From Nostoc sp. WHI (GTDB taxonomy: Bacteria; Cyanobacteriota; Cyanobacteriia; Cyanobacteriales; Nostocaceae), in contig NZ_WBKM01000390.1 of NCBI RefSeq assembly GCF_015714725.1, forward strand, positions 1-61,526: a stretch of 61,526 nucleotides of DNA. Direction: 5' to 3'. Of the stretch, positions 51,007 to 60,248 are shown one piece after another. A model generated the notes under the pieces. That model made no database searches, was not told the DNA's origin, and saw only the letters and a program-made list of their open reading frames with translations. Within the stretch, counting starts at the first letter, position 1; each line of letters starts with the position of its first letter. Both the position numbers and the translations under genes were made by a program.

Positions 51007-51731
51007 ACATAAATAGTATGCCGATTGGCATACGTGATTCATAATAATTCTGAATTTTATCTGTTCTGTTTAAATATGAAATCGGATTGCTATAGTTAAA
51101 CCTCAAAGTTAATTTGAAGAGGTTTGACAACATACTTTTATTGTGTATATTCGTAAAAGTTTATAGGATAAGCATATTACTTTTCCTATAAATTACATAC
51201 TAATATGAGCAGAAATTACCTTTTGAAACCTCATTTTTTCACATAAATACCAATTTAATTAATGATTGCAACAGATCCTTGCATAGAGACGCGATAAATC
51301 GCCTTTCTACAGATGGTCTATTTTTCGTATTCTTTGCTTTATTTTGCTATCCAGCCTTTTTGTCAGCCTTAAAAGTTGTCTAATCATCACAATAGAACAT
51401 TGAAGGCTCCTTGAATTACTTAATATCCTTAAAACGCTTTTTGATTACTAAAAAAATATTATATTAAACTTATATTTCAAAAATAGATATTTAATTATTT
51501 TCCGTAAAATTCAATTAAAATATAATCCGGTTGTTTGTTTTAAAGCACGTTATACTATCTAAGAATTTGCTGTTAATTCCAGCGCAAAAATATTATTGTT
51601 ATAAAAATTTCTATTGTAAATAAACTTTGCAAAAGTAGTCGAGTATGACTTGAAAAATCATTAGGTATATTTCAAAGAAACATAATAGCAATAGAAATCA
51701 TTTAAGTAACTATCCTAAATAATGTTGAATA
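51007..51731. promoter_or_regulatory. AT-rich upstream region of the large hybrid kinase
   Basis: About 725 bp, very AT-rich from 51420 on. One GAGACGCGATAAATCGCC palindrome-type repeat lies near 51286. No gene was found. Promoter boxes could not be assigned among the many AT-rich candidates. Confidence 0.4.
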
Positions 51732-54700
51732 ATGTTGAAACGTTTGAAGATTGGAACCAAGATTGGAGTTAGTTTTGCCCTGAGTTTGGCAACTCTTACT
51801 ACTATTGGTATAATCTTCTACCAAAACACTAATGAACTAATTAAAACTTCACAGAAGGAAAAACATACTTATCAGGTGATCAGTCAGCTTGAAGACCTTA
51901 ACTTGCAACTGACAAATGCTGAGACTGGACAACGCGGTTACATTATTACTGGAGAACAACGCTATTTAGAACCTTATAACGCTGCCGTTAATCTAGTAGA
52001 TTCAAAAGTAAGAGAACTTGAGCGATTAACAGCAGATAATCCTAAGCAACAGCAGCGACTAGATATTTTGCAGCCACTAATTGCTAACAAACTGGCTGAA
52101 CTTCAACAAACTATTGACTTGCGCCAGAACCAAAGCTTTGAAGCTTCTCAGAAGGTTGTTCTGACAGATCAGGGCAAGCGATTGATGAGTGAAATCCGCA
52201 AGGTAATCCTGGCGATGGAAAACGAGGAGAATGTACTTCTAAAGCAGCGTTCTAAAGAAGCACAAGCAGCTGCCCAGCAAACGATCGCTAATATTTTCTT
52301 TAGTATTCCCCTATTTTTTGTGATCTTGGTTGTGATTGGATTCTCCCTAACCCGACATATTTCAGTACCACTGAAGCAAGTTTCTGATTTAGCAGAAAAA
52401 ATGGCAGATGGGGATTTATCAGTTACTTTACCAGACAGCGATCGCCAGGATGAAATTGGTGTGTTGTCGCGCACTTTCAACCAAATGATTGTTAATTTGC
52501 GATACACAACTCAAAAAAATGAAGAGCAAAATTGGCTAAAATCTAACTTGGCTGAGTTTACCCAGATGCTTCAAGGGCATCGGAATCTAGAAAGTGTGAC
52601 TCGCCTAATCTTGTCGAAACTGGCGCCGTTGGTTGGGGCGTCGCAGGGCGTTTTTTATGTAATGAACTCAATAGATGACGAGCCTGTATTAAAGTTGTTG
52701 AGTAGTTATGCTTACAAAGAGCGCAAAAACGTAGCAAATCAGTTTCGCTTTGGCGAAGGACTAGTGGGACAATGCGCCCTAGAAAAAAAAAGAATTCTCC
52801 TAACAGAAGTTCCCAGTGACTATATCCGCATTAGTTCTGGCTTGGGAGAAGCTCCACCTCTGAATATTATTGTGTTGCCTATACTGTTTGAGATGCAAGT
52901 GAGTGCTGTAATTGAACTTGCTTCTTTTAAGACTTTCAACGATTTGCATCTGAAATTTTTAGAGCAATTCAGTGAAATCGTTGGTGTATTTTTAAATAAC
53001 ATCACCTCACAATTGCAAACTCAGCAACTACTTGAAGAGTCTGTTGCTTTAACAGAGGAACAGCAAAGCCAGCAACAAGAACTCCAACAGAGCAATCAAC
53101 TCCTAGCAAAGCAGACGCAAGAGTTGAAGGAATCACAATTTCTTCTGAAGGAATCTAACGAAGAATTGCAGCAACTAAATGAAGAGCTAGAAGAAAAAGC
53201 TGAATTGTTAGAAGTACAAAATTGGGAAGTTGCTCGTAAGAACGAGGAAGTTGAGCAGGCGAAGCAGGCTTTAGAAGAAAAAGCTGAACAACTGGCGTTG
53301 TCTTCCAAATATAAATCGGAATTTCTAGCGAATATGTCCCACGAGTTACGGACACCGCTAAATAGCCTGTTAATCTTAGCAAGCCTGCTAGCAGATAACT
53401 CTGGAAGCAACTTGACCGACAAACAGGTAAAATACAGCCAAACTATTTACTCTGCTGGCACCGATCTGCTGGAGTTGATCAATGACATTCTAGATTTGGC
53501 AAAAATTGAGTCGGGTACTATGTCGCTCAATATTGAACAAATCGTTTTTACAGATTTGCAGTTATCTCTAGAGCAAACTTTCCGTCAAGTTGCCGACAAT
53601 AAAGAACTCAGTTTTACTATTAAACTGGATGATAAATTACCTTCGTTAATTTATAGCGACTCTAAACGCCTGCAACAAGTGCTAAAGAATCTACTAGCTA
53701 ACGCCTTTAAGTTTACTGAACAGGGAGGCGTGAAGTTACAAATTAGCATGGCAATTGAGCCAGACCAAGCTGATAATCCCATGATTGCTTTTGCAGTCAG
53801 CGACACGGGCATTGGCATTTCAGTCGAAAAGCAGAAGGTTATTTTTGAAGCATTTCAGCAAGCAGATGGCACAACTAGCCGCAAGTACGGGGGAACTGGC
53901 TTGGGCTTGTCCATCAGTCGCGAGTTAGCTCAATTTTTGGGGGGGAGAATTGAGCTAGTCAGCCAAGCAGGGCAGGGAAGCACATTCATCTTCTACTTGC
54001 CCACGCTACAAGGAGAGAGGGGTATAAACACTCTCACCATACTACCTTCTGAGCCAACCACCTCCGTATCTTTACAGGCAAGTAGACCTACGTCTGTGGA
54101 TGCCTCTTCATCAGCGAAAGTGCTTCCTACCTTCCCCAACGAAATCCCAGATGACCGAGAAACAATTCAACCGGGCGATCGCATTTTACTTGTAATTGAG
54201 GATGACGATAAATTTGCCAGCATCTTATTAGATATGGCACGTCAGCAGGGCTTTAAAACAATCGTTGCTTTACAGAGCAAACAAGGTTTAGCACTGGCAC
54301 AACAATTTGAGCCAGATGCAATTATGCTCGATATCCATATACCAGAGATGGATGGTTGGACGGTGCTGGATCGTCTGAAGCATAACCCAGATACCAGACA
54401 CATACCAGTACATATACTCTCTGTTGATGACAAACAGCAACGAGGATTACAGCTAGGAGCAATCACTTATCTACAAAAACCCATTTCTCCAGAAGCAATA
54501 ACTCAAGTATTGACTGAGATTAAAGGCTTTATTGAGCGTCAGGTAAAAAATCTTTTAGTGGTAGAAGATGACCCTGTACAAGCCCAGAGTATTATCGAAT
54601 TAATTGGTAATGGCGATGTTCAGAGTACAGCAGTGGGTACGGGGACAGAAGCACTGCTCGTTTTGCGATCGCATCACTTTGATTGTATGGTACTGGATCT

Positions 54701-55349
54701 AGGTCTGCCCGATATGAGCGGGTTTGCACTGATTGAGCAGATAAAGCAAGAATCCAGGCTCTCGAAACTACCAATCATCGTTTACACAGGTAAAGAACTT
54801 AGCCGACAAGAAGAAACCCAATTGCGGGGACTGGCAGAGACAATTATTATTAAAAATGTGCGATCGCCAGAGCGGTTATTAGACGAAACTGCGCTGTTTT
54901 TGCATCGGGTGCAAGCAAATTTGCCCCCACCGAAGCGTCAAATGCTAGAGCAACTACATCAAAACGATCCGGTGCTAGCTAATCGGAAAATTCTGATTAT
55001 AGATGATGACCTCCGAAATATCTTTGCCATCACCAGCTTTTTAGAACGTTATCAAATGCAAGTGCTGTTTGCCGAAAATGGCAGAGATGGCATAGACAAG
55101 CTGCAAGCTAATCCTGACATTAATATAGTTTTGATGGATATAATGATGCCAGAAATGGATGGTTATGAAACCACCCGCGCCATCCGCCTGCAACAACAGT
55201 TTCACTCACTACCAATTATTGCTTTAACTGCCAAAGCCATGCCAGGCGATCGAGAAAAGTGCATCGAAGCTGGAGCCTCTGACTACATTACCAAACCTGT
55301 AGATACCGAGCAACTACTTTCACTACTCCGGGTTTGGCTGTATCGTTAA
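51732..55349 (+). CDS. Large hybrid histidine kinase: CHASE3-HAMP-GAF-HisKA-ATPase-REC-REC-REC
   Basis: A 1205-residue membrane-bound kinase. First helix at about 12-30, a CHASE3-type periplasmic domain (residues 38-180, with NAETGQRGYIITGEQRYLEP), second helix at about 187-207, HAMP to 262, GAF at about 275-427, a Gln/Glu-rich coiled coil to 530, the phospho-acceptor H537 in NMSHELRTPLNSLL, and an ATPase with DTGIGISVEKQKVIFEAFQQ and GTGLGLSISRELAQFLGG. Three receivers follow, starting near 819, 940 and 1086, each with an aspartate in LD/MD (HIPEMDG, GLPDMSG, IMMPEMDG). The ligand is unknown. The cheR gene 1 kb downstream suggests a chemotaxis-like signalling group. Confidence 0.95.
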   Translation: MLKRLKIGTKIGVSFALSLATLTTIGIIFYQNTNELIKTSQKEKHTYQVISQLEDLNLQLTNAETGQRGYIITGEQRYLEPYNAAVNLVDSKVRELERLTADNPKQQQRLDILQPLIANKLAELQQTIDLRQNQSFEASQKVVLTDQGKRLMSEIRKVILAMENEENVLLKQRSKEAQAAAQQTIANIFFSIPLFFVILVVIGFSLTRHISVPLKQVSDLAEKMADGDLSVTLPDSDRQDEIGVLSRTFNQMIVNLRYTTQKNEEQNWLKSNLAEFTQMLQGHRNLESVTRLILSKLAPLVGASQGVFYVMNSIDDEPVLKLLSSYAYKERKNVANQFRFGEGLVGQCALEKKRILLTEVPSDYIRISSGLGEAPPLNIIVLPILFEMQVSAVIELASFKTFNDLHLKFLEQFSEIVGVFLNNITSQLQTQQLLEESVALTEEQQSQQQELQQSNQLLAKQTQELKESQFLLKESNEELQQLNEELEEKAELLEVQNWEVARKNEEVEQAKQALEEKAEQLALSSKYKSEFLANMSHELRTPLNSLLILASLLADNSGSNLTDKQVKYSQTIYSAGTDLLELINDILDLAKIESGTMSLNIEQIVFTDLQLSLEQTFRQVADNKELSFTIKLDDKLPSLIYSDSKRLQQVLKNLLANAFKFTEQGGVKLQISMAIEPDQADNPMIAFAVSDTGIGISVEKQKVIFEAFQQADGTTSRKYGGTGLGLSISRELAQFLGGRIELVSQAGQGSTFIFYLPTLQGERGINTLTILPSEPTTSVSLQASRPTSVDASSSAKVLPTFPNEIPDDRETIQPGDRILLVIEDDDKFASILLDMARQQGFKTIVALQSKQGLALAQQFEPDAIMLDIHIPEMDGWTVLDRLKHNPDTRHIPVHILSVDDKQQRGLQLGAITYLQKPISPEAITQVLTEIKGFIERQVKNLLVVEDDPVQAQSIIELIGNGDVQSTAVGTGTEALLVLRSHHFDCMVLDLGLPDMSGFALIEQIKQESRLSKLPIIVYTGKELSRQEETQLRGLAETIIIKNVRSPERLLDETALFLHRVQANLPPPKRQMLEQLHQNDPVLANRKILIIDDDLRNIFAITSFLERYQMQVLFAENGRDGIDKLQANPDINIVLMDIMMPEMDGYETTRAIRLQQQFHSLPIIALTAKAMPGDREKCIEAGASDYITKPVDTEQLLSLLRVWLYR

Positions 55350-55550
55350 GGGAGTCAGCAATGGGGAAGAATGTCAAAACAATAGCAATGACAGAAAACT
55401 CACTTCGGTCATAAAATAATTTATGGAACTTCTCATTTTTTAGCCAGAGGGCTTGATTTTATATAACTTTTTAGGTTCCCTCTCTAGATAAAACCTCTTT
55501 CTCTCGGTCGATAGTTGTACTTACATTAGCATGATTGATATGTTTAAAAT

Positions 55551-56075
55551 ATGGCATTAGCAAGACAAGACTCCCTAAATCCATCAGTAATTCCTCCAGA
55601 AACGTTGGCAGAAAAATATATTGAAGCGGAGCGTTTACATGATATTCAGCTATTACTGCAAAACTTGTTTAACAGTGAAGAAGCCACTGTTAAATTAATT
55701 CTGGATTGTCTTTACGATATTGGCTCAGTCAACCTAATCAACCAAAAGCTTCGCTCACAACCTTTTAACAGGGTGATGAAATTAATTGCCAGAATGTCCA
55801 AACCAGTTTTTAGAGTCTTCGCCTTAAATTGGTTTAAGAAAAACTGTCCACAACTGATTACTAATTGGCTACACTCGCAGGTCGCTTTTAGAAATACCCA
55901 AAATAGACCCCAAGAAGTAGCTATCGAAGTTGCACAAGTTGAATTATATCCTGTAACACAAACAGAAACTTTGAACCAAGAGATTAAAAATCTCCGCTAT
56001 CAAGTCAGATGGCTAGCTGGAATTTCAATAATAGCGATCGCTGTTTTAGGAGTAACAGCCACTTGGCTAAACTAA
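55551..56075 (+). CDS. Tail-anchored protein of unknown function
   Basis: A 174-residue protein: a cytosolic helical part (ETLAEKYIEAERLHDIQLLL, then NLFNSEEATVKLILDCLYDI) and one C-terminal membrane helix (WLAGISIIAIAVLGVTATWL). I recall similar proteins as conserved hypotheticals in Nostocales but no function. The segment SKPVFRVFALNWFKKNCPQL is the most distinctive. It lies between the hybrid kinase and cheR on the same strand. Confidence 0.7.
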   Translation: MALARQDSLNPSVIPPETLAEKYIEAERLHDIQLLLQNLFNSEEATVKLILDCLYDIGSVNLINQKLRSQPFNRVMKLIARMSKPVFRVFALNWFKKNCPQLITNWLHSQVAFRNTQNRPQEVAIEVAQVELYPVTQTETLNQEIKNLRYQVRWLAGISIIAIAVLGVTATWLN

Positions 56076-56304
56076 AACACATAAATAAGACCTTGATCAA
56101 ATTTTATAAATCTAGTAAGCCTATTTTAGGTATAAAATTCACTTGGATTCTAAAAACCTTACCAGCCTAAAATTTTAATAATCGAAATGATCAAAAGCCC
56201 AGCATCATTATTTACAAAAGCTCATTCATAGGTGGGGTAATAATACGAAATTACCGTCTTCTCTACGAGACGCTCCGCGAACGTAGCGGGGACTATATCA
56301 TTAT
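56076..56304. other. Noncoding region with a dispersed repeat
   Basis: CTCTACGAGACGCTCCGCGA near 56262 matches the copy near 45080. The rest is AT-rich without a recognised site. Confidence 0.5.
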
Positions 56305-56347
56305 GAATTACGAATTACGAATTACGAATTACGAATTACGAATTATT
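56305..56347. repeat. GAATTAC heptad tandem repeat directly before cheR
   Basis: GAATTAC occurs five times (56305-56339) followed by GAATTATT and the cheR ATG. The same heptad repeat occurs at 59075-59108. It lies where the ribosome site should be, and no other Shine-Dalgarno sequence is visible. Confidence 0.9.
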
Positions 56348-57181
56348 ATGACTTTGCTCAAACCTACTTTGGAGGATATCGAAATACATCTACTACTAGA
56401 AGGGGTGTATCAATACTACGGTTATGACTTCCGAAATTATGCTCTTTCCTCACTCAAGCGCCGTATTCATGGCTTCATGCAGTTAGAAGGGTTAGCCAAT
56501 GTTTCTGCATTACAAGAGCGGTTACTCCACAACCGTGTACATCTGGAACGATTTTTGCTTTGTCTGACGGTGAATGTAACATCAATGTTTCGTGACCCTA
56601 GCTTTTATAACACCTTCAGAAATAAAGTTATCCCTGTCTTACAAACCTATCCGTTTATTCGCATCTGGCACGCTGGATGTTCAACCGGTGAAGAAGTCTA
56701 CTCAATGGCAATTTTACTGCAAGAAGAAGGACTTTACCACCGTTGCCGCATATATGCCACTGATACGAACGAGAAGGTATTACAAAATGCCAAAAGTGGT
56801 ATTTTCTCCCTGAAACTGATGCAGGAATATACTCAGCTTTACCTGAAAGCAGGCGGCAAGAGGTCATTTTCAGAATATTATACAGCAGCTTATGATAACG
56901 CTATTTTTCGAGCATCTCTAAGAGAAAATATTGTTTTTGCCCAGCATAATTTAGCAACTGATAGCTCTTTTAATGAGTTTAATGTTATTCTTTGCCGTAA
57001 CGTCCTCATATATTTCAATCAGGTACTTCAAAAGCGGGTAAATGAACTCTTTTATAATAGCCTCTGCACTTTTGGTATCTTGGGTTTAGGACGACAAGAA
57101 TCGCTCAGGTTCACTCCCTATGAGCAGCAGTATGAAGAGATAGTCAAGGGTGAGAAACTATATAAAAAAATAGGGATGTAG
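56348..57181 (+). CDS. cheR: CheR-type protein methyltransferase
   Basis: From the ATG at 56348 the product has 277 residues. It has the CheR N-terminal helical domain (VYQYYGYDFRNYALSSLKRR, IHGFMQLEGL) and the AdoMet domain: RIWHAGCSTGEEVYSMAILL, IYATDTNEKVLQNAKSG, FNEFNVILCRNVLIYFNQVL. CheR methylates glutamates of chemoreceptors, and in cyanobacteria such enzymes often sit with hybrid kinases. An in-frame ATG at 56303 would add 15 residues encoded by the GAATTAC tandem repeat (NYELRI twice), so it is unlikely to be the true start. Confidence 0.9.
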   Translation: MTLLKPTLEDIEIHLLLEGVYQYYGYDFRNYALSSLKRRIHGFMQLEGLANVSALQERLLHNRVHLERFLLCLTVNVTSMFRDPSFYNTFRNKVIPVLQTYPFIRIWHAGCSTGEEVYSMAILLQEEGLYHRCRIYATDTNEKVLQNAKSGIFSLKLMQEYTQLYLKAGGKRSFSEYYTAAYDNAIFRASLRENIVFAQHNLATDSSFNEFNVILCRNVLIYFNQVLQKRVNELFYNSLCTFGILGLGRQESLRFTPYEQQYEEIVKGEKLYKKIGM

Positions 57182-57314
57182 TAGGGGTAGTTATATCCTA
57201 AACTGCTGCTCTGAATATGTTTTCCCAAGCTTTTTTCGTTGTTGCCTCAAAACCGCGAGAGCGTCAGATTAAGCTAAGATCCTTATAAAAGCATTGAGTG
57301 TAGAGGAAAACGTT

Positions 57315-57608
57315 TTGACTGTAGGAGTTAACATTGGTAGTTTAATTGACTCTGATCCTGGAATTCATGGGGGTACTCCTTTGATTGCAGGCACAGGAGT
57401 TACTGTTCGTCGAATTGCAATTTGGCATAACGCGGGTCATAGCATAGAAGAAATTGCCCATGAAATAGGGCATTTAAACTTGGCGCAGGTTTATGCAGCA
57501 TTAACCCATTACTACGCCAACAAAAATGAAATCGATGTGGACATTGCAGCAGATGAAGCTGAATATGATCGTCTTCTAGCGTTGCACAGATATAGCAAAC
57601 AATCGTGA
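57315..57608 (+). CDS. DUF433 family antitoxin
   Basis: A 97-residue protein with DUF433 hallmarks: IDSDPGIHGGTPLIAGTGVT, VRRIAIWHNAGHSIEEIAHE and LNLAQVYAALTHYYANKNEI, a helix-turn-helix antitoxin domain. The TTG at 57315 is preceded by GAGGAAAACG. A TTG at 57294 is also in frame. Its stop overlaps the GTG of the DUF5615 gene (GTGA), the usual coupling of this toxin-antitoxin type. Confidence 0.85.
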   Translation: MTVGVNIGSLIDSDPGIHGGTPLIAGTGVTVRRIAIWHNAGHSIEEIAHEIGHLNLAQVYAALTHYYANKNEIDVDIAADEAEYDRLLALHRYSKQS

Positions 57609-57970
57609 GTCAAATTCGTCTGTATACCGATGAGGATTCTAACCGTCGGGCAATTGTGCAAGCTTTAAGAGACAGGGGTATAGACGTAATGACCAGCTTG
57701 GAGACAAATCGATTAAGATACCCCGATGACGAGCAGCTTATATGGGCGACGGAGCAAGGTAGGGTAATATACAGCGCCAATGTGCGAGACTTTTACCGTT
57801 TGCACACCGAGTTTGTTACACGCGGACAACCTCATGCAGGTATACTGCTGATGCAGCAACAGCGGTTTTCAGTGGGTGAGCAGTTACGTGGAATCTTAGA
57901 GATGTTGGCGACGACATCAGCCGAGCAGATGCACAATCAAGTTGAATTTCTCAGTGATTGGCTTGATTGA
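57605..57970 (+). CDS. DUF5615 PIN-like toxin
   Basis: A 121-residue protein of the DUF5615 (Mut7-C/PIN-like) family: IRLYTDEDSNRRAIVQALRD carries the first acidic residues, GIDVMTSLETNRLRYPDDEQ the second, and VIYSANVRDFYRLHTEFVTR the N-x-x-D core. PIN-like proteins of this sort are predicted RNases. The GTG start overlaps the DUF433 stop by four bases. The pair looks intact. Confidence 0.85.
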   Translation: MSQIRLYTDEDSNRRAIVQALRDRGIDVMTSLETNRLRYPDDEQLIWATEQGRVIYSANVRDFYRLHTEFVTRGQPHAGILLMQQQRFSVGEQLRGILEMLATTSAEQMHNQVEFLSDWLD

Positions 57971-58131
57971 AGTGCCAGAGGCTTGCAGAATTTGGTTGAC
58001 ATGTAATCTGATCAAAATGTCATTAACATTACAATTCTCAATTGCTTCCTGAATTTCTGTAGGAATATTAGATAAAAAATTATACTCAGTTTACGGTAAA
58101 TTACACATTAAAGTCTTAAAGGAGATTGTCG

Positions 58132-58911
58132 ATGCAACTTCTCGAATGTCCTCCTGTTGCAGTCATTGCTGGAGAAAATGCGGTTCACGTTTCTCAATTA
58201 CCTCCTACATGGCAAGACATTGCTAAAGGAGCCACGAGTGTCGGACTTTCCCATCCCCAAAGCTATGTTGAGATGGCGCAGCTGTTCCTATACAAATTAG
58301 AGCATGGTGACGTTGACTTGTTTAGCGATCGCCCCCAACTAGCTCACTTGATACCGTCATTCTCTCAGCTATTTGCACAACTGGCATGGGAAACCCTGAA
58401 CTTTTTTGGGCAAGACTTTCTCAAACACAGCTATCCAAACTTTGCAGAAATTCTCCGTGATGTGGAGTCAAAGGGAATCGAGTTTGCTGATGAAGTAAAA
58501 GTGGCTCGCATTGGCATAGATTTATTTAATGAGTTTGGTTATGAACTACCTGCCAGCTTTTATCATGTGCATTTAGCACCAATTTACCGCGATCATGTTT
58601 TTGAAGAACGCGCCTTGCGATTTGATCAGCGCGATATCGAACACAAACGCGCTTGGGATGCCATACTCCATGCAGGTAAGGTGTTTGCTATTCAGATGAA
58701 GGTGCAAAGTATTGCTTCCAAATATGGTTTTACTTATCAACACGGTTGCGGTTGCAACTCTCATCTATCTTCCATTGATGTATCTCGTGGGGCGTTTGAA
58801 TATGAATTGAGTCCCGAAAAGCGCCAGCGATGGATTCGCAGTTTCATTTGGACTGCTTGGTATGAGTATGCCTTTTTTGCGATCGTGCCTAATACAAGTT
58901 ACTTGGTTTAA
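58132..58911 (+). CDS. Unknown protein with an HGCGC motif, next to an iron permease
   Basis: From the ATG at 58132, preceded by AAGGAG, the product has 259 residues and no signal or membrane segment. I do not recognise the family. It is helical and rich in aromatic residues (LFAQLAWETLNFFGQDFLKH). Near the C-terminus YQHGCGCNSHLSSIDVSRGA has two cysteines between histidines, a possible metal site. The end WIRSFIWTAWYEYAFFAIVP is aromatic. It faces the FTR1 gene end to end. A link to metal handling is only a guess. Confidence 0.65.
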   Translation: MQLLECPPVAVIAGENAVHVSQLPPTWQDIAKGATSVGLSHPQSYVEMAQLFLYKLEHGDVDLFSDRPQLAHLIPSFSQLFAQLAWETLNFFGQDFLKHSYPNFAEILRDVESKGIEFADEVKVARIGIDLFNEFGYELPASFYHVHLAPIYRDHVFEERALRFDQRDIEHKRAWDAILHAGKVFAIQMKVQSIASKYGFTYQHGCGCNSHLSSIDVSRGAFEYELSPEKRQRWIRSFIWTAWYEYAFFAIVPNTSYLV

Positions 58912-59110
58912 CGCCTCGCGCCTAGAAGCCTTGTTAAGGTAATTCGTAATTGATAATGACGCTCGATAGCCTTCGCGCAGTGTCTCGTAGAGAAGTGAGA
59001 GCGTCTGACTCGCTAACGTAATTCGTAATTACAATCACTGGTAGATCCTAACTCTCGGCTGATTGAAGACCACTGAATTACGAATTACGAATTACGAATT
59101 ACGAATTATT
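58912..59110. repeat. Dispersed and GAATTAC repeats between converging genes
   Basis: GAATTAC occurs more than four times at 59075-59108, as before cheR. AGTGTCTCGTAGAGAAG near 58979 is the reverse of the CTCTACGAGACGCTCCGCGA repeat. No gene. Confidence 0.8.
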
Positions 59111-60037
59111 TTAATTGGGTTTGGTTGCTGGCTTTAATTGTGTTGGCTGGCCAAGACTGCGGAAGTAAATACCGCCTACAATCACCCAAAAGAGGAGATA
59201 CCCTATAGCCTGGACTAGATACAGTTTTTGAGTATAGCCAAATAAGGTTTTCAGCAAAATCCCCGGAAACTGGCGATCAGGTAAGATGGTTGAGAAATCC
59301 CAAATCTGAGAACCCAAAAGACAAGATGTATTACCTTGTCCGCAAAGGCCTAAGACTTCAGGGTTGATTTGGCTAAAGGCGATCGCAGCTGCATCAAGAT
59401 GGCGTAGCATAGAAATCACCAACCCAGAGACAATCAGCAGCAAGAACACGCCCATTACTTGGAAAAACTGACTCAAGTTGATCCGAATGCTCCACTTAAA
59501 AAGCAGCATCCCGATGACAACCGCTACAGCTAGTCCTCCGAAAGCCCCTAAAACTGGTGTTAAACCTTCTTGAAACTTAGCGACGATAAACAAAGCAGTT
59601 TCTAAGCCTTCCCGAAACACGGCAATAAAAACTAAGCTGAAAATTGCCCAAGCTGGGCGGTTATCTTCACCCAAGGCAGTTTTGACGGAACCTTGAATCT
59701 CGGCTTTGAGAAATCGCGCTTGTCGTGTCATCCAGATTAACATCCAACTGAGCATTGCGATCGCGATCGCCCCTAATCCAACCTCAAACAATTGCTTGAA
59801 GACTGGCGCATAAAGCTGATCAGATGTCTGCAATCCCTGTAGCCCTACATGAATTAGTAAACCAATTACAAAACTCGCTAGGATACCGCTTAGAACTCCT
59901 AAGTAAACCCAACGCTGCAATTTTTGTTGTTGAGCTTGCTGTAAACAGGCGAAGACAATTCCCACAACTAAAGCGGCTTCGACACCTTCTCGCAGGGTAA
60001 TAAAAAAGGTAGGTAATGCAGCACTCCAACTCATCAT
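59111..60037 (-). CDS. FTR1-type high-affinity iron permease
   Basis: A 308-residue membrane protein with seven hydrophobic helices and the two REGxE iron motifs: REGVE at 16-20 (FITLREGVEAALVVGIVFAC) and REGLE at 142-146 (IAVFREGLETALFIVAKFQE). This is the EfeU/FTR1 family that imports iron across the inner membrane. No EfeO or EfeB partner is adjacent. Two in-frame ATGs open the gene. The first is used. Confidence 0.92.
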   Translation of the reverse strand: MMSWSAALPTFFITLREGVEAALVVGIVFACLQQAQQQKLQRWVYLGVLSGILASFVIGLLIHVGLQGLQTSDQLYAPVFKQLFEVGLGAIAIAMLSWMLIWMTRQARFLKAEIQGSVKTALGEDNRPAWAIFSLVFIAVFREGLETALFIVAKFQEGLTPVLGAFGGLAVAVVIGMLLFKWSIRINLSQFFQVMGVFLLLIVSGLVISMLRHLDAAAIAFSQINPEVLGLCGQGNTSCLLGSQIWDFSTILPDRQFPGILLKTLFGYTQKLYLVQAIGYLLFWVIVGGIYFRSLGQPTQLKPATKPN

Positions 60038-60248
60038 AAATTAAATTGCTTCCGTGGCAGATGTTTCTTGTAAGTTGACTGTAACAGTTTCTTTACTTTT
60101 ACTTGAGCGGATTTTTCTTGCTCTGAGTGATAGACTTATGCCCGTGTATTTCTTCAGTATTAACCAATCCCTAATTCCTTTTACTCCAAAACTTGTCGTA
60201 ATTCCTCAATAGTATACTCGGAACTATTTTTGCCCCATGCCCTAGCAT
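60038..60248. other. Noncoding region upstream of the FTR1 gene
   Basis: About 210 bp with no recognised gene. It should contain the iron-permease promoter, but no Fur box could be assigned. Confidence 0.4.

Noticed and set aside
57972..58125. Open minus-strand stretch reading FLSNIPTEIQEAIENCNVND
   Set aside because: It looks protein-like but has no start codon, and it continues antisense into the toxin gene. At most a relic.
60038..60248. Fur box before the iron permease
   Set aside because: Expected from function, but no convincing inverted GATAATGATAATCATTATC-like sequence was found.
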